Of a stretch of 60,000 nucleotides of DNA, positions 35,049 through 43,010 are shown piece after piece (the stretch's first letter is position 1; every line of letters starts with the position of its first letter). A model generated the notes under the pieces. That model saw nothing but the letters and a program-made list of their open reading frames with translations. It ran no database searches and had not been told where the DNA came from. Made by a program: the position numbers and the translations under genes. The stretch spans positions 1 through 60,000 of the forward strand of contig CACITD010000003.1 of the NCBI GenBank assembly GCA_902589475.1, given 5' to 3'. The DNA comes from an uncultured Alphaproteobacteria bacterium. GTDB lineage: Bacteria; Pseudomonadota; Alphaproteobacteria; Thalassobaculales; Thalassobaculaceae.

Positions 35049-35801
35049 CTAAGAAGCTGATATTACATTTGCGAAATTGCCAATATGCAGGCACGTCGCT
35101 CCTCCTGATACTTTAAGGCTTTCAGTATATCCATCCACAACTGCCAATTTCCAATTACAGTTAGGCCCCAAGTCAATTACGTATTTGTAGGCTTCACCAA
35201 TTCCACCTTTAATAGCAAACAAGCTGCTGTCATCGCCAGTCTCTTCTGCTTTCTGTTTAGCAATCATTGCCAGTGATTTTGTCGCACCTTGTCTTTTTAT
35301 GATAGGTACAACTGATATCACTTTGAGATTATTTTCTTCAGAAACTTTGACAAATTTATCCCAACATCTACCATCCAAGTTATCCCAAAATCCAGGCACC
35401 ATACCAATATGTGCTGCGTCTTTCGTAATTTGATCTAATACTTCTTGAAATGCAGAAAACTCAATAATTTTAGATGAGGAACCACAGTAATCTTGAGCAA
35501 GATCATAGTAATCACGTGACGGCAGATAAGCAGCAGCCGTTAGTTGAGTTTGTTGATTAAGATTGGCGCTCAAGATTTCACGCCATATTCTATAAATAGA
35601 ATCAGCCGATAGAGGTGGTGTGTTTCGAGAAATAAGCTTTCTCAATATCTGCGCTTCTCTTCCTGGGCGTAGATTAAAACCGGAATTAACTTTTTTTGCT
35701 TTTGCAACCTCTTGGCCTATTTTTATCCGGCGCGTTAACAGCTCGTGCAATTCCGTGTCAATTTCGTCTATTTCTTCTCTTAATTCCTCAAGCGTTTTCA
35801 A
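35049..35801 (-). CDS. Chorismate mutase, AroQ type, with C-terminal extension
   Basis: The first 90 or so residues form an AroQ-type helical chorismate mutase (LREEIDEIDTELHELLTRRI, then KKVN and GREAQILRKL). The following 160 residues form a domain that resembles a degenerate prephenate dehydratase region, without the TRF-type catalytic motif I would expect. It starts the aromatic cluster. I read the start as TTG at 35801, because GGAG lies 7 bases upstream and the protein begins MKTLEELREEID. It converts chorismate to prephenate. The C-terminal part may regulate or be inactive. Confidence 0.85.
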   Translation of the reverse strand: MKTLEELREEIDEIDTELHELLTRRIKIGQEVAKAKKVNSGFNLRPGREAQILRKLISRNTPPLSADSIYRIWREILSANLNQQTQLTAAAYLPSRDYYDLAQDYCGSSSKIIEFSAFQEVLDQITKDAAHIGMVPGFWDNLDGRCWDKFVKVSEENNLKVISVVPIIKRQGATKSLAMIAKQKAEETGDDSSLFAIKGGIGEAYKYVIDLGPNCNWKLAVVDGYTESLKVSGGATCLHIGNFANVISAS

Positions 35802-36011
35802 ACTTAATCTCCGCCTCTAGTTGCTTTACGAGGACCCTGGCGAGCAACTTTTAAACATAACGTCCATCACGTGCGTCACATATCTTTCATGATCGACAGA
35901 TTTGATTAACATGATGCGCCCGTCCTTAAATATACAACAGTTTTGAATAGTTTTCTAAGCTAAAAGCCCAAAAACTAATCTTTAGAGCTGAAGTATCTTT
36001 TAGATAATCAC

Positions 36012-36752
36012 TTAGTATTTATCCAAATTTGTTAATCTTGCGGAAGACGCCGGAATCATTCTAGTTGCCCGGCTCCTGATTTTCTTAATCGGGCTTGCCG
36101 CATAAATTTGTTTTGCAGCTTCAACGATGAGCACGCCTCCAAGATGTTTTAACCATCGAGAGCCAAGATCTTCAATCCCACTAGCAGATCTAAGCACAAC
36201 CTTCCTTGTTGACGGAGGTATGAATAAAGCCCTATCTATCTTCTCTGGAATAAACATGCCATCTCGCAGTAATCGCGTCAGCTGAGAACTAGAATATGGC
36301 TGTCCAAAGCCAAAAGGCGTACGGTCAGTACGTGCCCAAACGCCACTCCGGCTTGGAACAACTATAATCAAGCGACCATCACCTCTTAATATACGCCAAA
36401 TTTCCTTGAGCATTGGTCTTAAGTGTTCGGTGCATTCCATACTATGTACAACAATCAACCTATCGATAGATGAATCCTGAAAAGGTAATTCATCATCTTC
36501 AGAAATAACCACTCTATTTAAACCATCAACCGGCCAGTATGTGCCACCCTGTTGCGCGGGCATTAATGCCATTACATTATCAGCCTCTGTAAGAAAGGGA
36601 CGCAGAAATGGTGTAGCATATCCAAAACCCAAAATTGTTAGCCCATTTGTATTAGACCAAATTGCCCTAATTTTACGGCGTATCAATCGGCGGGTAACCT
36701 GCCCTAAACCAGTACTATAGAACTTGGCTAGATCAACTGCGTCTATATACAT
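36012..36752 (-). CDS. Class I SAM-dependent methyltransferase
   Basis: A 246-residue protein with a Rossmann-type methyltransferase core. ILGFGYATPF near 40 corresponds to motif I, DELPFQDSSIDRLIVVHSMECTEH near 87-110 to the acidic and post-motif region, and LRGDGRLIIVVPSRSG near 122 to a later core strand. Motif I is GFGYA rather than GxGxG, so the SAM site is slightly altered. Methyltransferases next to glyoxalase II are common; here the enolase-superfamily gene sits between the two. The substrate is unknown. Confidence 0.82.
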   Translation of the reverse strand: MYIDAVDLAKFYSTGLGQVTRRLIRRKIRAIWSNTNGLTILGFGYATPFLRPFLTEADNVMALMPAQQGGTYWPVDGLNRVVISEDDELPFQDSSIDRLIVVHSMECTEHLRPMLKEIWRILRGDGRLIIVVPSRSGVWARTDRTPFGFGQPYSSSQLTRLLRDGMFIPEKIDRALFIPPSTRKVVLRSASGIEDLGSRWLKHLGGVLIVEAAKQIYAASPIKKIRSRATRMIPASSARLTNLDKY

Positions 36753-36786
36753 AAGGCTCCTGACTCAACAAATAATTGTAGGCTAC

Positions 36787-37887
36787 TTAATCAAGTCGGT
36801 AAGTTTTTACGACGTCCAAATCGGGTTCAAACCCAAGTCCAATGCCATTCGAAACTTTAAAGCTTCCCCCAATTGGGTCAAAAATTTCTCTTGGATATAA
36901 TGCTGCCTCTGGCTCAATGAATATCCGTTCTATCCAACCTGGATTCGCGATGCTTTGAGCCAAATGAAGTGTTGCTAAAAATCCAGGACCAAAATATGGC
37001 GAGTGAGGCATAAGCTGGGTCCCAAAAACTTCTGCCAATGCTGCTATTTTTCTGAACTCCGTAATCCCTCCCACTTTAGCTACACTTGGCTGCGCGAAAC
37101 TAACTGCTCCACTCCTTATCATTTTTTTAAATTCAAAAGCGGTACACGCATTCTCTCCGGCTGCGATGGGGACGCCGGTGTCAGATGCTAGTTTGGCTAA
37201 TGAGTCAAAATCCTCTGGCGGGTTGATCGGCTCTTCCAGCCAATGAATATCGAATTGTTTCATTTTCAAAGCCATTATCCGAGCCTCTTCAGGCGTCCAT
37301 GGGCAGTTTACATCAACCATCAATAGGGCTTCCTCACCTGCAGTGTTACGCGCGGCCCTAACCTCATCTATACCTATCTCATGAAGCTTAATTTTTTCGT
37401 AACCTAAGTTTTTAGCAAAATCTACTCTGTCGCCAACACAATCTGGATCTTCGTAGCGAAACAAGCTTGCGTATGCTGGCACATTCTTTATGCGAGATGC
37501 ACCCAAGAACTGATAAAGCGGCAAACCAGCCGCTTTAGAAGCTATATCCCAGAGCGCTATATCCAAGCCAGATATAGCAAACATCGTAATGCCGTAGCGA
37601 CCAAATAAGTGAAGCGCCTGCTGAAGTTCGCTATTGATATTGACCACATCCAGTGCATCCTTGCCAATAACACGCGGAATTACCATGTGCTTCAGGGCCT
37701 CTGCGACTGACCTTCTGCACTGGAAACTAAAAGCGTCACCCCATCCTGTAATGCCACTGCTTGTCTCTACTTTAACCAGACAAAAATCTAGTTTACCCCA
37801 GTTCAGAAAACCCACCTGATCCTTTTTGGATATACCTTTATCAAACGGCATCTCCATTTCGATAACTTCTATATGCTCTATTTTCAT
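36787..37887 (-). CDS. Mandelate racemase/muconate lactonizing enzyme family protein (paralogue 2)
   Basis: This enolase-superfamily enzyme of 366 residues has metal ligands D192, E218 and E245. The strand-2 base site is K167-L-H169, a KxH variant. H295 (MPHSPYF) is present, but the Asp that normally pairs with it is replaced by S268 (QPSVAKVGG). The missing Asp argues against classic mandelate-racemase-type dyad chemistry, so it may use another base or have a different reaction. It lies between the methyltransferase gene (34 bases downstream) and the divergent gloB. Confidence 0.88.
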   Translation of the reverse strand: MKIEHIEVIEMEMPFDKGISKKDQVGFLNWGKLDFCLVKVETSSGITGWGDAFSFQCRRSVAEALKHMVIPRVIGKDALDVVNINSELQQALHLFGRYGITMFAISGLDIALWDIASKAAGLPLYQFLGASRIKNVPAYASLFRYEDPDCVGDRVDFAKNLGYEKIKLHEIGIDEVRAARNTAGEEALLMVDVNCPWTPEEARIMALKMKQFDIHWLEEPINPPEDFDSLAKLASDTGVPIAAGENACTAFEFKKMIRSGAVSFAQPSVAKVGGITEFRKIAALAEVFGTQLMPHSPYFGPGFLATLHLAQSIANPGWIERIFIEPEAALYPREIFDPIGGSFKVSNGIGLGFEPDLDVVKTYRLD

Positions 37888-37981
37888 GTTCCGTCCTCAC
37901 CAGTAACGCACCTTAGCTATTGGCGCCCCCCATTTATTGATGTTATCTTTTTCAGATGTAAAAATTATTGGAGTATCAACA

Positions 37982-38752
37982 ATGCCACCATTTGAGATTA
38001 TTGTCGTTCCTGCGCTTTCAGACAACTACATATATATAGCGCATGACAGCTCAAATAAAACAACCCTTGTAGTGGACCCCTCCGAGGCCAAGCCCGTTGT
38101 TGATGTTCTCAACGCGCGTGGCTGGACAATTACCCATATTTTGAATACGCACCATCATGGCGATCATATCGGTGGAAATCAGGAGCTTTTGGAAAAGTAT
38201 AACCCAATACTAATCGGCCCTTTATCAGAAGAATCTAGAATTCCAAACATGCACCAAATGATAAAAGAGGGCGATACAATTGATATTGGTGGACATGAAG
38301 GCTTGGTTTTTGAAACGCCAGGCCATACCAATGGACACATAGCTGTTTGGTTCGAGGACTCGGACGCCCTCTTTTGCGGAGATACGCTCTTCGCTCTTGG
38401 TTGTGGGAGAGTATTTGAGGGAACGATGGAGCAAATGTGGACCTCGCTCAAAAAACTCCGATCTTTGCCGAGTTCGACAAAAATTTTCTGTGGTCATGAA
38501 TACACATTGTCAAATGCAAAATTTGCCCAGAGCATTGACCCTCAAAATGAAGCTTTACAGCAACAAATTAAGAAATTCGAGTCCATGAGGGCCGATGGCA
38601 TTCCTACAATTCCCACCCTCCTAAAAGATGAATTAAACACGAACCCCTTTCTTAGAGCCGACGATATATCTTTTGCAAAAACGTTAGACCTAGAAACTAA
38701 TGATCCCGTAGCAATATTTGCAGAAACTAGAAGTAGAAAAGACAATTTTTGA
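37982..38752 (+). CDS. gloB: Hydroxyacylglutathione hydrolase (glyoxalase II)
   Basis: This metallo-beta-lactamase-fold enzyme of 256 residues hydrolyses S-lactoylglutathione to lactate and glutathione. The binuclear metal motif THHHGDHIGG begins near residue 55, followed by TPGHTNGHI near 115, CGDTLFALGCGR near 135 and CGHEYT near 170. The C-terminal helical domain binds glutathione and its NPFLRAD motif is visible. I start at ATG 37982, with GGAG upstream; the open frame extends to 37937 but those residues are unlike the family. Confidence 0.94.
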   Translation: MPPFEIIVVPALSDNYIYIAHDSSNKTTLVVDPSEAKPVVDVLNARGWTITHILNTHHHGDHIGGNQELLEKYNPILIGPLSEESRIPNMHQMIKEGDTIDIGGHEGLVFETPGHTNGHIAVWFEDSDALFCGDTLFALGCGRVFEGTMEQMWTSLKKLRSLPSSTKIFCGHEYTLSNAKFAQSIDPQNEALQQQIKKFESMRADGIPTIPTLLKDELNTNPFLRADDISFAKTLDLETNDPVAIFAETRSRKDNF

Positions 38753-38767
38753 CCACCTTGAGAAGAC

Positions 38768-38791
38768 AAGGCTTTGGAAAAGCTTTTTTTT
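38768..38791 (+). terminator. Rho-independent terminator after gloB
   Basis: GCTTT (38771-38775), loop GGA, AAAGC (38779-38783) forms a stem that extends with A-T pairs on both sides, and is followed by a T-tract at 38784-38791. It starts about 15 bases after the gloB stop and reads in the plus direction, away from recR. Confidence 0.7.
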
Positions 38792-38828
38792 AACGAACCG
38801 TCTCTAATTGAAAATTTCTGGCAGTAAA

Positions 38829-39431
38829 TCAGAGCGATGCTCGTGCATTAAGTGCCTGCGCGATCGTACCGTCGTCTAAATATTCAAGCTCGCCGCCAAC
38901 CGGCATACCCCGCGCTAATCTTGAGACTCTAACATTACTTTCGGACAAAGCTTCACTCAAATAATGCGCCGTAGTCTGTCCGTCTATTGTTGCATCCATA
39001 GCCAGGATGACTTCACTAACATCTGGATTGGATGCCCGTTTTATCAAATCCTCACATCTCAAATCCTCCGGGGACACTCCGTCTAATGCTGAAAGCAACC
39101 CCCCCAAAACATGGTAATACCCTCGATAAACGCCAGACCGTTCGAGTGCCCAAACGTCACCCACTTCCTTTACGACACAAATAGTGGTGGTTTGACGGTT
39201 TTCATCACTACAAATTCCACATGGGTTCACAGAGTCAAGATTGCCACATACATCACATGCCACCACTGCCTCGGCTGCCTCTGATATCGCCTTGGCAAGA
39301 GGCCTCATAAGGGCATCTCTTTGTTTGAAAAGTTGCAAAGCCATTCTCGTAGATGATCGAGGTCCCAAACCTGGGAGCTTCGACAACAGATATATCATTC
39401 TATTCAATTCACCTGGGCCTTGTGTCTTCAT
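38829..39431 (-). CDS. recR: Recombination protein RecR
   Basis: RecR works with RecF and RecO in loading RecA onto gapped DNA. The 200-residue protein has an N-terminal helix-hairpin-helix (LSKLPGLGPRSSTRMAL near 12-28), the zinc finger C57-D-V-C60 through C-G-I-C near 72, and a Toprim domain with EVILAMDATIDGQTTAHYL. It is the last gene of the dnaX-ybaB-recR unit and is separated from ybaB by 9 bases. Cluster order is normal for Alphaproteobacteria. Confidence 0.96.
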   Translation of the reverse strand: MKTQGPGELNRMIYLLSKLPGLGPRSSTRMALQLFKQRDALMRPLAKAISEAAEAVVACDVCGNLDSVNPCGICSDENRQTTTICVVKEVGDVWALERSGVYRGYYHVLGGLLSALDGVSPEDLRCEDLIKRASNPDVSEVILAMDATIDGQTTAHYLSEALSESNVRVSRLARGMPVGGELEYLDDGTIAQALNARASL

Positions 39432-39440
39432 GGCTGAGGC

Positions 39441-39764
39441 CTAAAAAGGAAGTTTAAAACCAGGAGGTAAGGGTAACCCCCCCGTCATCTCTTGCATTTT
39501 TTCAGAAGCTTTACTTTCAACTTTTGCCTTTGCATCGTTGACCGCGGCCACAATCAAATCTTCTAGTATTTCGACATCTTGGGAATTAACAATCCCGGGA
39601 TCAATCGTTATACGACGCATATTTCCCTTGCCATTCAAAACCACAGCCACGGAACCCGCTCCGCTACTTCCTTCAATTTCTAAATCTTCCATTTGCTCCT
39701 GCATATTCTGCATTTTTTCTTGCATTTCCTGCACTTTTTGCATCATCTGACCAAAATTTTTCAT
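39441..39764 (-). CDS. YbaB/EbfC family DNA-binding protein
   Basis: A 107-residue nucleoid-associated protein with the standard YbaB layout: an N-terminal coiled coil rich in M and Q (FGQMMQKVQEMQEKMQNMQEQ near 4-24), a short beta sheet (GAGSVAVVLNGKG), and a C-terminal helix and MTGGLPLPPGFKLPF tail. It binds DNA as a dimer. It lies between dnaX and recR, as is usual in bacteria. Confidence 0.94.
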   Translation of the reverse strand: MKNFGQMMQKVQEMQEKMQNMQEQMEDLEIEGSSGAGSVAVVLNGKGNMRRITIDPGIVNSQDVEILEDLIVAAVNDAKAKVESKASEKMQEMTGGLPLPPGFKLPF

Positions 39765-39809
39765 TTTCTCTCACTCTTTTCTCAATCTTTAATAGTTCAT
39801 ATGATATTA

Positions 39810-41438
39810 TCATTCCCGGTCGGTGTGGCGCACTATTTTCCTCACAGACTTTATCTCTGCACCCGGAAAATTGCTAAGCACAGAGGCCACTATGGGATCG
39901 TTTTTTGCGTTCTTTTTTGCTTCAAGTTCTGCGTCAACCATCTTTTCCCTAAGGGTCTTTTCGCCAGTGCTTTGCACCAACGCAATTTGCCACGGAGTGC
40001 CCGTCCATTCTGAAAGTAACCTTCCTATGCGCCCCGGCAAGTCTGGATCAATATCTCCCGTGTCCTCTATCTCACATAATCCAGCCTCAACACGCACCGG
40101 TTTTACTTTTTCGATGAGGTTTACATGGATGATGGCTTCTCGTTTTTTTTCAAACATATCCACGATCTCAATAAAATTACTCGGACATCTTTCAATATCA
40201 GGGTCATTTTCATTGATATTTTTGACGTTTTTAGAGCTACTAGCTATGGATAGAAGTGCGTTATCATCTCTTGCTACTTCAACTTTTTTTTTTTGCTCCA
40301 CCTCTAATGGTTGCGTCCCTGCACCAGCAACTGGTTTATCGGCCAGATAGACTAGGCGTATGATGAGCATCTCTAAGGCAGAGAAAGGCGAAAACGAAGT
40401 TTGGACCTCCTCAATCCCCTTCAACAACATTTGCCACGCTCTCCCCAATTGCACCATGGGGGCTTTCTGTGCTAAATCAAAACTTTTCTGCTTTTCCGAC
40501 TCAGATAAACTTACGTCCATGTAGTCAGGCTGCACCTTACACTTTGTCACTAAATGGACGACTTCTAACAGATCTTGAACAATCGATAGAGGATCGATTC
40601 CATTCTGGTTCATCTTTTCTAAGTGATTAAGCGCCGTTGTAATGTCACCCGACATAGTTTCCTCAAATAAATCAAGTATATTTGCTCTATCACTACTTCC
40701 GAGCATACCCTGGACGACTTCCGCCGTGATCTCACCGACTGACAAGGCCATACTTTGATCTAGAAGAGATAAGCCATCCCGCGCTGAACCGTCGGCGGCC
40801 CGACCTAGGGCATAAAGAGCATCCCTTTCTATTGTAATATTTTCTTTTTGACATACGGTGGAAAACAATCTTGCCAGATCTTCCATTCCCAATCGCTTCA
40901 GATCAAATCTCTGACATCTCGAAAGGACTGTAACAGGCACCTTCCTTATCTCTGTCGTAGCAAAGATAAATTTTACATTTTCGGGAGGCTCCTCCAATGT
41001 TTTGAGTAGCGCGTTAAACGCATTTCGCGAAAGCATGTGGACTTCATCAATGATGTAAACCTTGTTTCTTGCTGCGACCGGTTTGTATCGAACTCCGTCT
41101 AAAATTTCCCTTATATCATCAACACCGGTCCGACTTGCTGCATCCATTTCCATAACATCAACGTGGCGATCTTCCATAATACTAGTACAATTTGCGCAAA
41201 CTCCACATGGATCGATGGTTGCGCCGCCCTTACCGTCAGCGCCGATACAATTGATACCTTTTGCTATAATGCGGGCCGTTGTTGTTTTTCCAACACCTCG
41301 TACACCCGTAAGGATAAATGCATGCGCTAGTCTGCCCTGACTGAAAGCATTACTAAGCGTTCTTACTAAGACATCTTGTCCTATAAGATCTTTAAAATTC
41401 TGGGGCCGGTACTTTCGTGCTAGTACCCTATACTCCAT
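39810..41438 (-). CDS. dnaX: DNA polymerase III subunit tau/gamma
   Basis: This clamp-loader ATPase has a 542-residue full-length (tau) form. It begins MEYRVLARKYRPQNFKDLIG; Walker A GVRGVGKTTTA lies near 45, the zinc module with four cysteines (C63, CGVC, C near 85), DEVHMLS near 118, and the C-terminal portion from about 375 is low in conservation, as expected for tau. I start at ATG 41438 rather than the TTG at 41471, as the homology begins there. An A11 run at 40284-40294, codons 382-385, is followed by stops in both other frames, which predicts a shorter gamma-like product (see the slippery-site entry). Confidence 0.96.
   Translation of the reverse strand: MEYRVLARKYRPQNFKDLIGQDVLVRTLSNAFSQGRLAHAFILTGVRGVGKTTTARIIAKGINCIGADGKGGATIDPCGVCANCTSIMEDRHVDVMEMDAASRTGVDDIREILDGVRYKPVAARNKVYIIDEVHMLSRNAFNALLKTLEEPPENVKFIFATTEIRKVPVTVLSRCQRFDLKRLGMEDLARLFSTVCQKENITIERDALYALGRAADGSARDGLSLLDQSMALSVGEITAEVVQGMLGSSDRANILDLFEETMSGDITTALNHLEKMNQNGIDPLSIVQDLLEVVHLVTKCKVQPDYMDVSLSESEKQKSFDLAQKAPMVQLGRAWQMLLKGIEEVQTSFSPFSALEMLIIRLVYLADKPVAGAGTQPLEVEQKKKVEVARDDNALLSIASSSKNVKNINENDPDIERCPSNFIEIVDMFEKKREAIIHVNLIEKVKPVRVEAGLCEIEDTGDIDPDLPGRIGRLLSEWTGTPWQIALVQSTGEKTLREKMVDAELEAKKNAKNDPIVASVLSNFPGAEIKSVRKIVRHTDRE
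40284..40294 (-). promoter_or_regulatory. A11 slippage/frameshift site in dnaX
   Basis: On the coding strand the codons are GAG CAA AAA AAA AAA GTT GAA, with 11 consecutive A residues. Gaining one A, or a -1 ribosomal shift, gives AGT then TGA immediately. Losing one A, or a +1 shift, gives AAG TTG AAG then TAG. Both alternative frames therefore stop within three codons. A purine-rich GGTGGAG lies just upstream. The site sits at about residue 382 of 542, near the tau/gamma boundary used in other bacteria. The predicted short form is about 386 residues. Confidence 0.65.
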
Positions 41439-41490
41439 CGCGTCAACATTGCCTTCGCTGTGTAAAACCAAATAAACTCATATATTGTAG

Positions 41491-41585
41491 GCGGAGGACC
41501 GAAGCCGACCCAAACGATACTCGTTACGGCTGCTTCCTTCCGGACCTGACCGGGTTGGCGATACGCTTGTCCGTTTCGGACCTCC
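41491..41585 (-). ncRNA. ffs: Bacterial small SRP RNA (4.5S)
   Basis: The minus strand shows the conserved SRP RNA apical region GTCAGGTCCGGAAGGAAGCAG (written here in part: GGTCCGGAAGGAAGCAGCC at about 41528-41546), which binds the M domain of Ffh. The ends pair: GGAGGTCC at the 5' end (41578-41585) with GGTCCTCC near the 3' end (41493-41500), giving a 95-nt hairpin of the usual Gram-negative size. It is placed directly upstream of dnaX, as commonly in Alphaproteobacteria. I see no strong terminator between it and dnaX, only about 52 bases. Confidence 0.92.
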
Positions 41586-41592
41586 AGATATA

Positions 41593-41622
41593 GGTATATC
41601 GGTATTAAGCACGACGGTGCAA
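41593..41622 (-). promoter_or_regulatory. Predicted promoter of the SRP RNA
   Basis: On the minus strand TTGCAC (41617-41622) and TATACC (41593-41598) are separated by 18 bases, and the SRP RNA 5' end follows 7 bases later. Both boxes match sigma-70-type consensus at four of six positions, and the distance fits a start at the RNA 5' end. Confidence 0.5.
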
Positions 41623-41688
41623 GCATATGTTTTTACAAACGACATAGGCTGAACCATTTTTCGTTAGATCATCGGCGGTTTACACTAG

Positions 41689-41739
41689 TTCATGGCATTA
41701 AAAAATAATAGTCAATGCCATCATCCTTTTTTACAGTGA
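41689..41739. repeat. Inverted repeat between the SRP RNA and emrA-like gene
   Basis: ATGGCATT (about 41692-41699) and AATGCCAT (41714-41721) form a perfect 8-bp inverted repeat with a 14-base loop, followed on the plus strand by a T6 tract. It could act as a terminator on the plus strand, but no plus-strand gene precedes it, so its role is unclear. The wider 41586-41811 gap holds only this, the SRP promoter and a short AAGTCG-TTA-CGACTT hairpin near 41787-41801. Confidence 0.4.
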
Positions 41740-41811
41740 CAACTATTACAAAGGATTTCTAGTGGGCGCCGGCCAGCCGTTTTTTTAAGTCGTTACGACT
41801 TCTAAATTTGA

Positions 41812-42969
41812 TCACAATTCATTGAAAAACGATATGATGTTCTTCCACAAGTTTCGTTGATGATTTGTATCAATTGAGACTGTAGACGTCATACCTGCTC
41901 TTAACGGCGGCTTGTTTTCAGTAGAAAGAATTTCTATTCGGACCGGCAATCGTTGAACTACCTTAACCCAATTTCCCGAAGCGTTTTGCGGTGGCAACAC
42001 TGAAAACTCCGCACCGGTGGCTGGACTAATACTCGCCACTTTAGCTTCCCATATAACATCGGGATACGCGTCTACCTCGACAGTTGTTTTCTGGCCTTCC
42101 ACGACATGTGTTAGCTGTGTTTCCTTTAAATTCGCCTCAATCCAAACTCTATTATTGGCGATTATTCCAAAAGCTGGCTCGCCTGATTCAACCCATTCGC
42201 CAGGCTCGAGTTTTAATCTTGTGACAATACCGCCAACTGGCGCTCTAACCTCGGTATACCCCAGGTTCATCTTTGCAAGAGACAGTTCGGCCTCTGCACC
42301 AATAAAATCTGGGTGCTCGTCGAAACTTCTATTTGGGTCGCCACCAAGCCTAGCTAATACCGTTTTTATTTTCTGCTTTCTTGTTAAAACTTCCTGGTTC
42401 GCCGCCAACAGTTCAAATTCAGCCTCGTCTAATTTTGACTCTGCCTCATCTAACCTTGCTCGCGTCGTGATTGACTTTTTTATCAACATTCGCTGCCGTC
42501 GAGCCTCCCTTTTATGGTAAGCAACATCGGCTTTTTTATAGGCGGCATTAGCCTTTTTTTCTTCAATTTCCGCCAGTATTTGATAATACTCTGCCTGCAA
42601 TGCTGAAATATCCTGCCGGACTTTCTCTCTTTTTGATTCCGCCATCTGAATAGCTACAGCGTAAGTATTTGGGTCTAATTTAAAAAGCAGATCACCCTTC
42701 GATATGAGTTGATTCTCATCAACAAATACTTCCGTTACACGGCCGTCTATATCAGCGCTAATAGCAATCACATTTGTTTTAACATAAGCATTCTCAGTCT
42801 CGACATATCTACCAGTTTTTTCATACCACTGCGCACCGAAAACAACTGCAATAATTGGTATAACAACTAACAAAAAGACCCGCAAAATTAGGCGGCCTAT
42901 CCCAGGGCTTGATTTCGTTATTGTTGTCTCTTTTTGCGGGCTATTATCCGCTTCTTTATTGTCTTCCAT
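41812..42969 (-). CDS. HlyD/EmrA-type membrane fusion protein
   Basis: This 385-residue periplasmic adaptor has one membrane segment near 27-46, a lipoyl/barrel-sandwich half (VTEVFVDENQLISKGDLLFKLD near 74-95), a long coiled-coil hairpin (about 105-200), the second half GYTEVRAPVGGIVTRL near 236-251 and a C-terminal beta-barrel. EmrA proteins pair with an EmrB-type MFS pump. No emrB gene follows here; the next minus-strand element is the SRP RNA. It follows the MarR gene by 41 bases, so the two probably form an operon. Confidence 0.9.
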   Translation of the reverse strand: MEDNKEADNSPQKETTITKSSPGIGRLILRVFLLVVIPIIAVVFGAQWYEKTGRYVETENAYVKTNVIAISADIDGRVTEVFVDENQLISKGDLLFKLDPNTYAVAIQMAESKREKVRQDISALQAEYYQILAEIEEKKANAAYKKADVAYHKREARRQRMLIKKSITTRARLDEAESKLDEAEFELLAANQEVLTRKQKIKTVLARLGGDPNRSFDEHPDFIGAEAELSLAKMNLGYTEVRAPVGGIVTRLKLEPGEWVESGEPAFGIIANNRVWIEANLKETQLTHVVEGQKTTVEVDAYPDVIWEAKVASISPATGAEFSVLPPQNASGNWVKVVQRLPVRIEILSTENKPPLRAGMTSTVSIDTNHQRNLWKNIISFFNEL

Positions 42970-43010
42970 TCCTTCTGCCTTATCCTTGGTATTTCAATTA
43001 CTATTAGTTT

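Noticed and set aside
41787-41801. Terminator for the EmrA-like gene
   Set aside because: The AAGTCG-TTA-CGACTT hairpin is followed on the minus strand by A residues rather than T, so it does not fit an intrinsic terminator in that direction.
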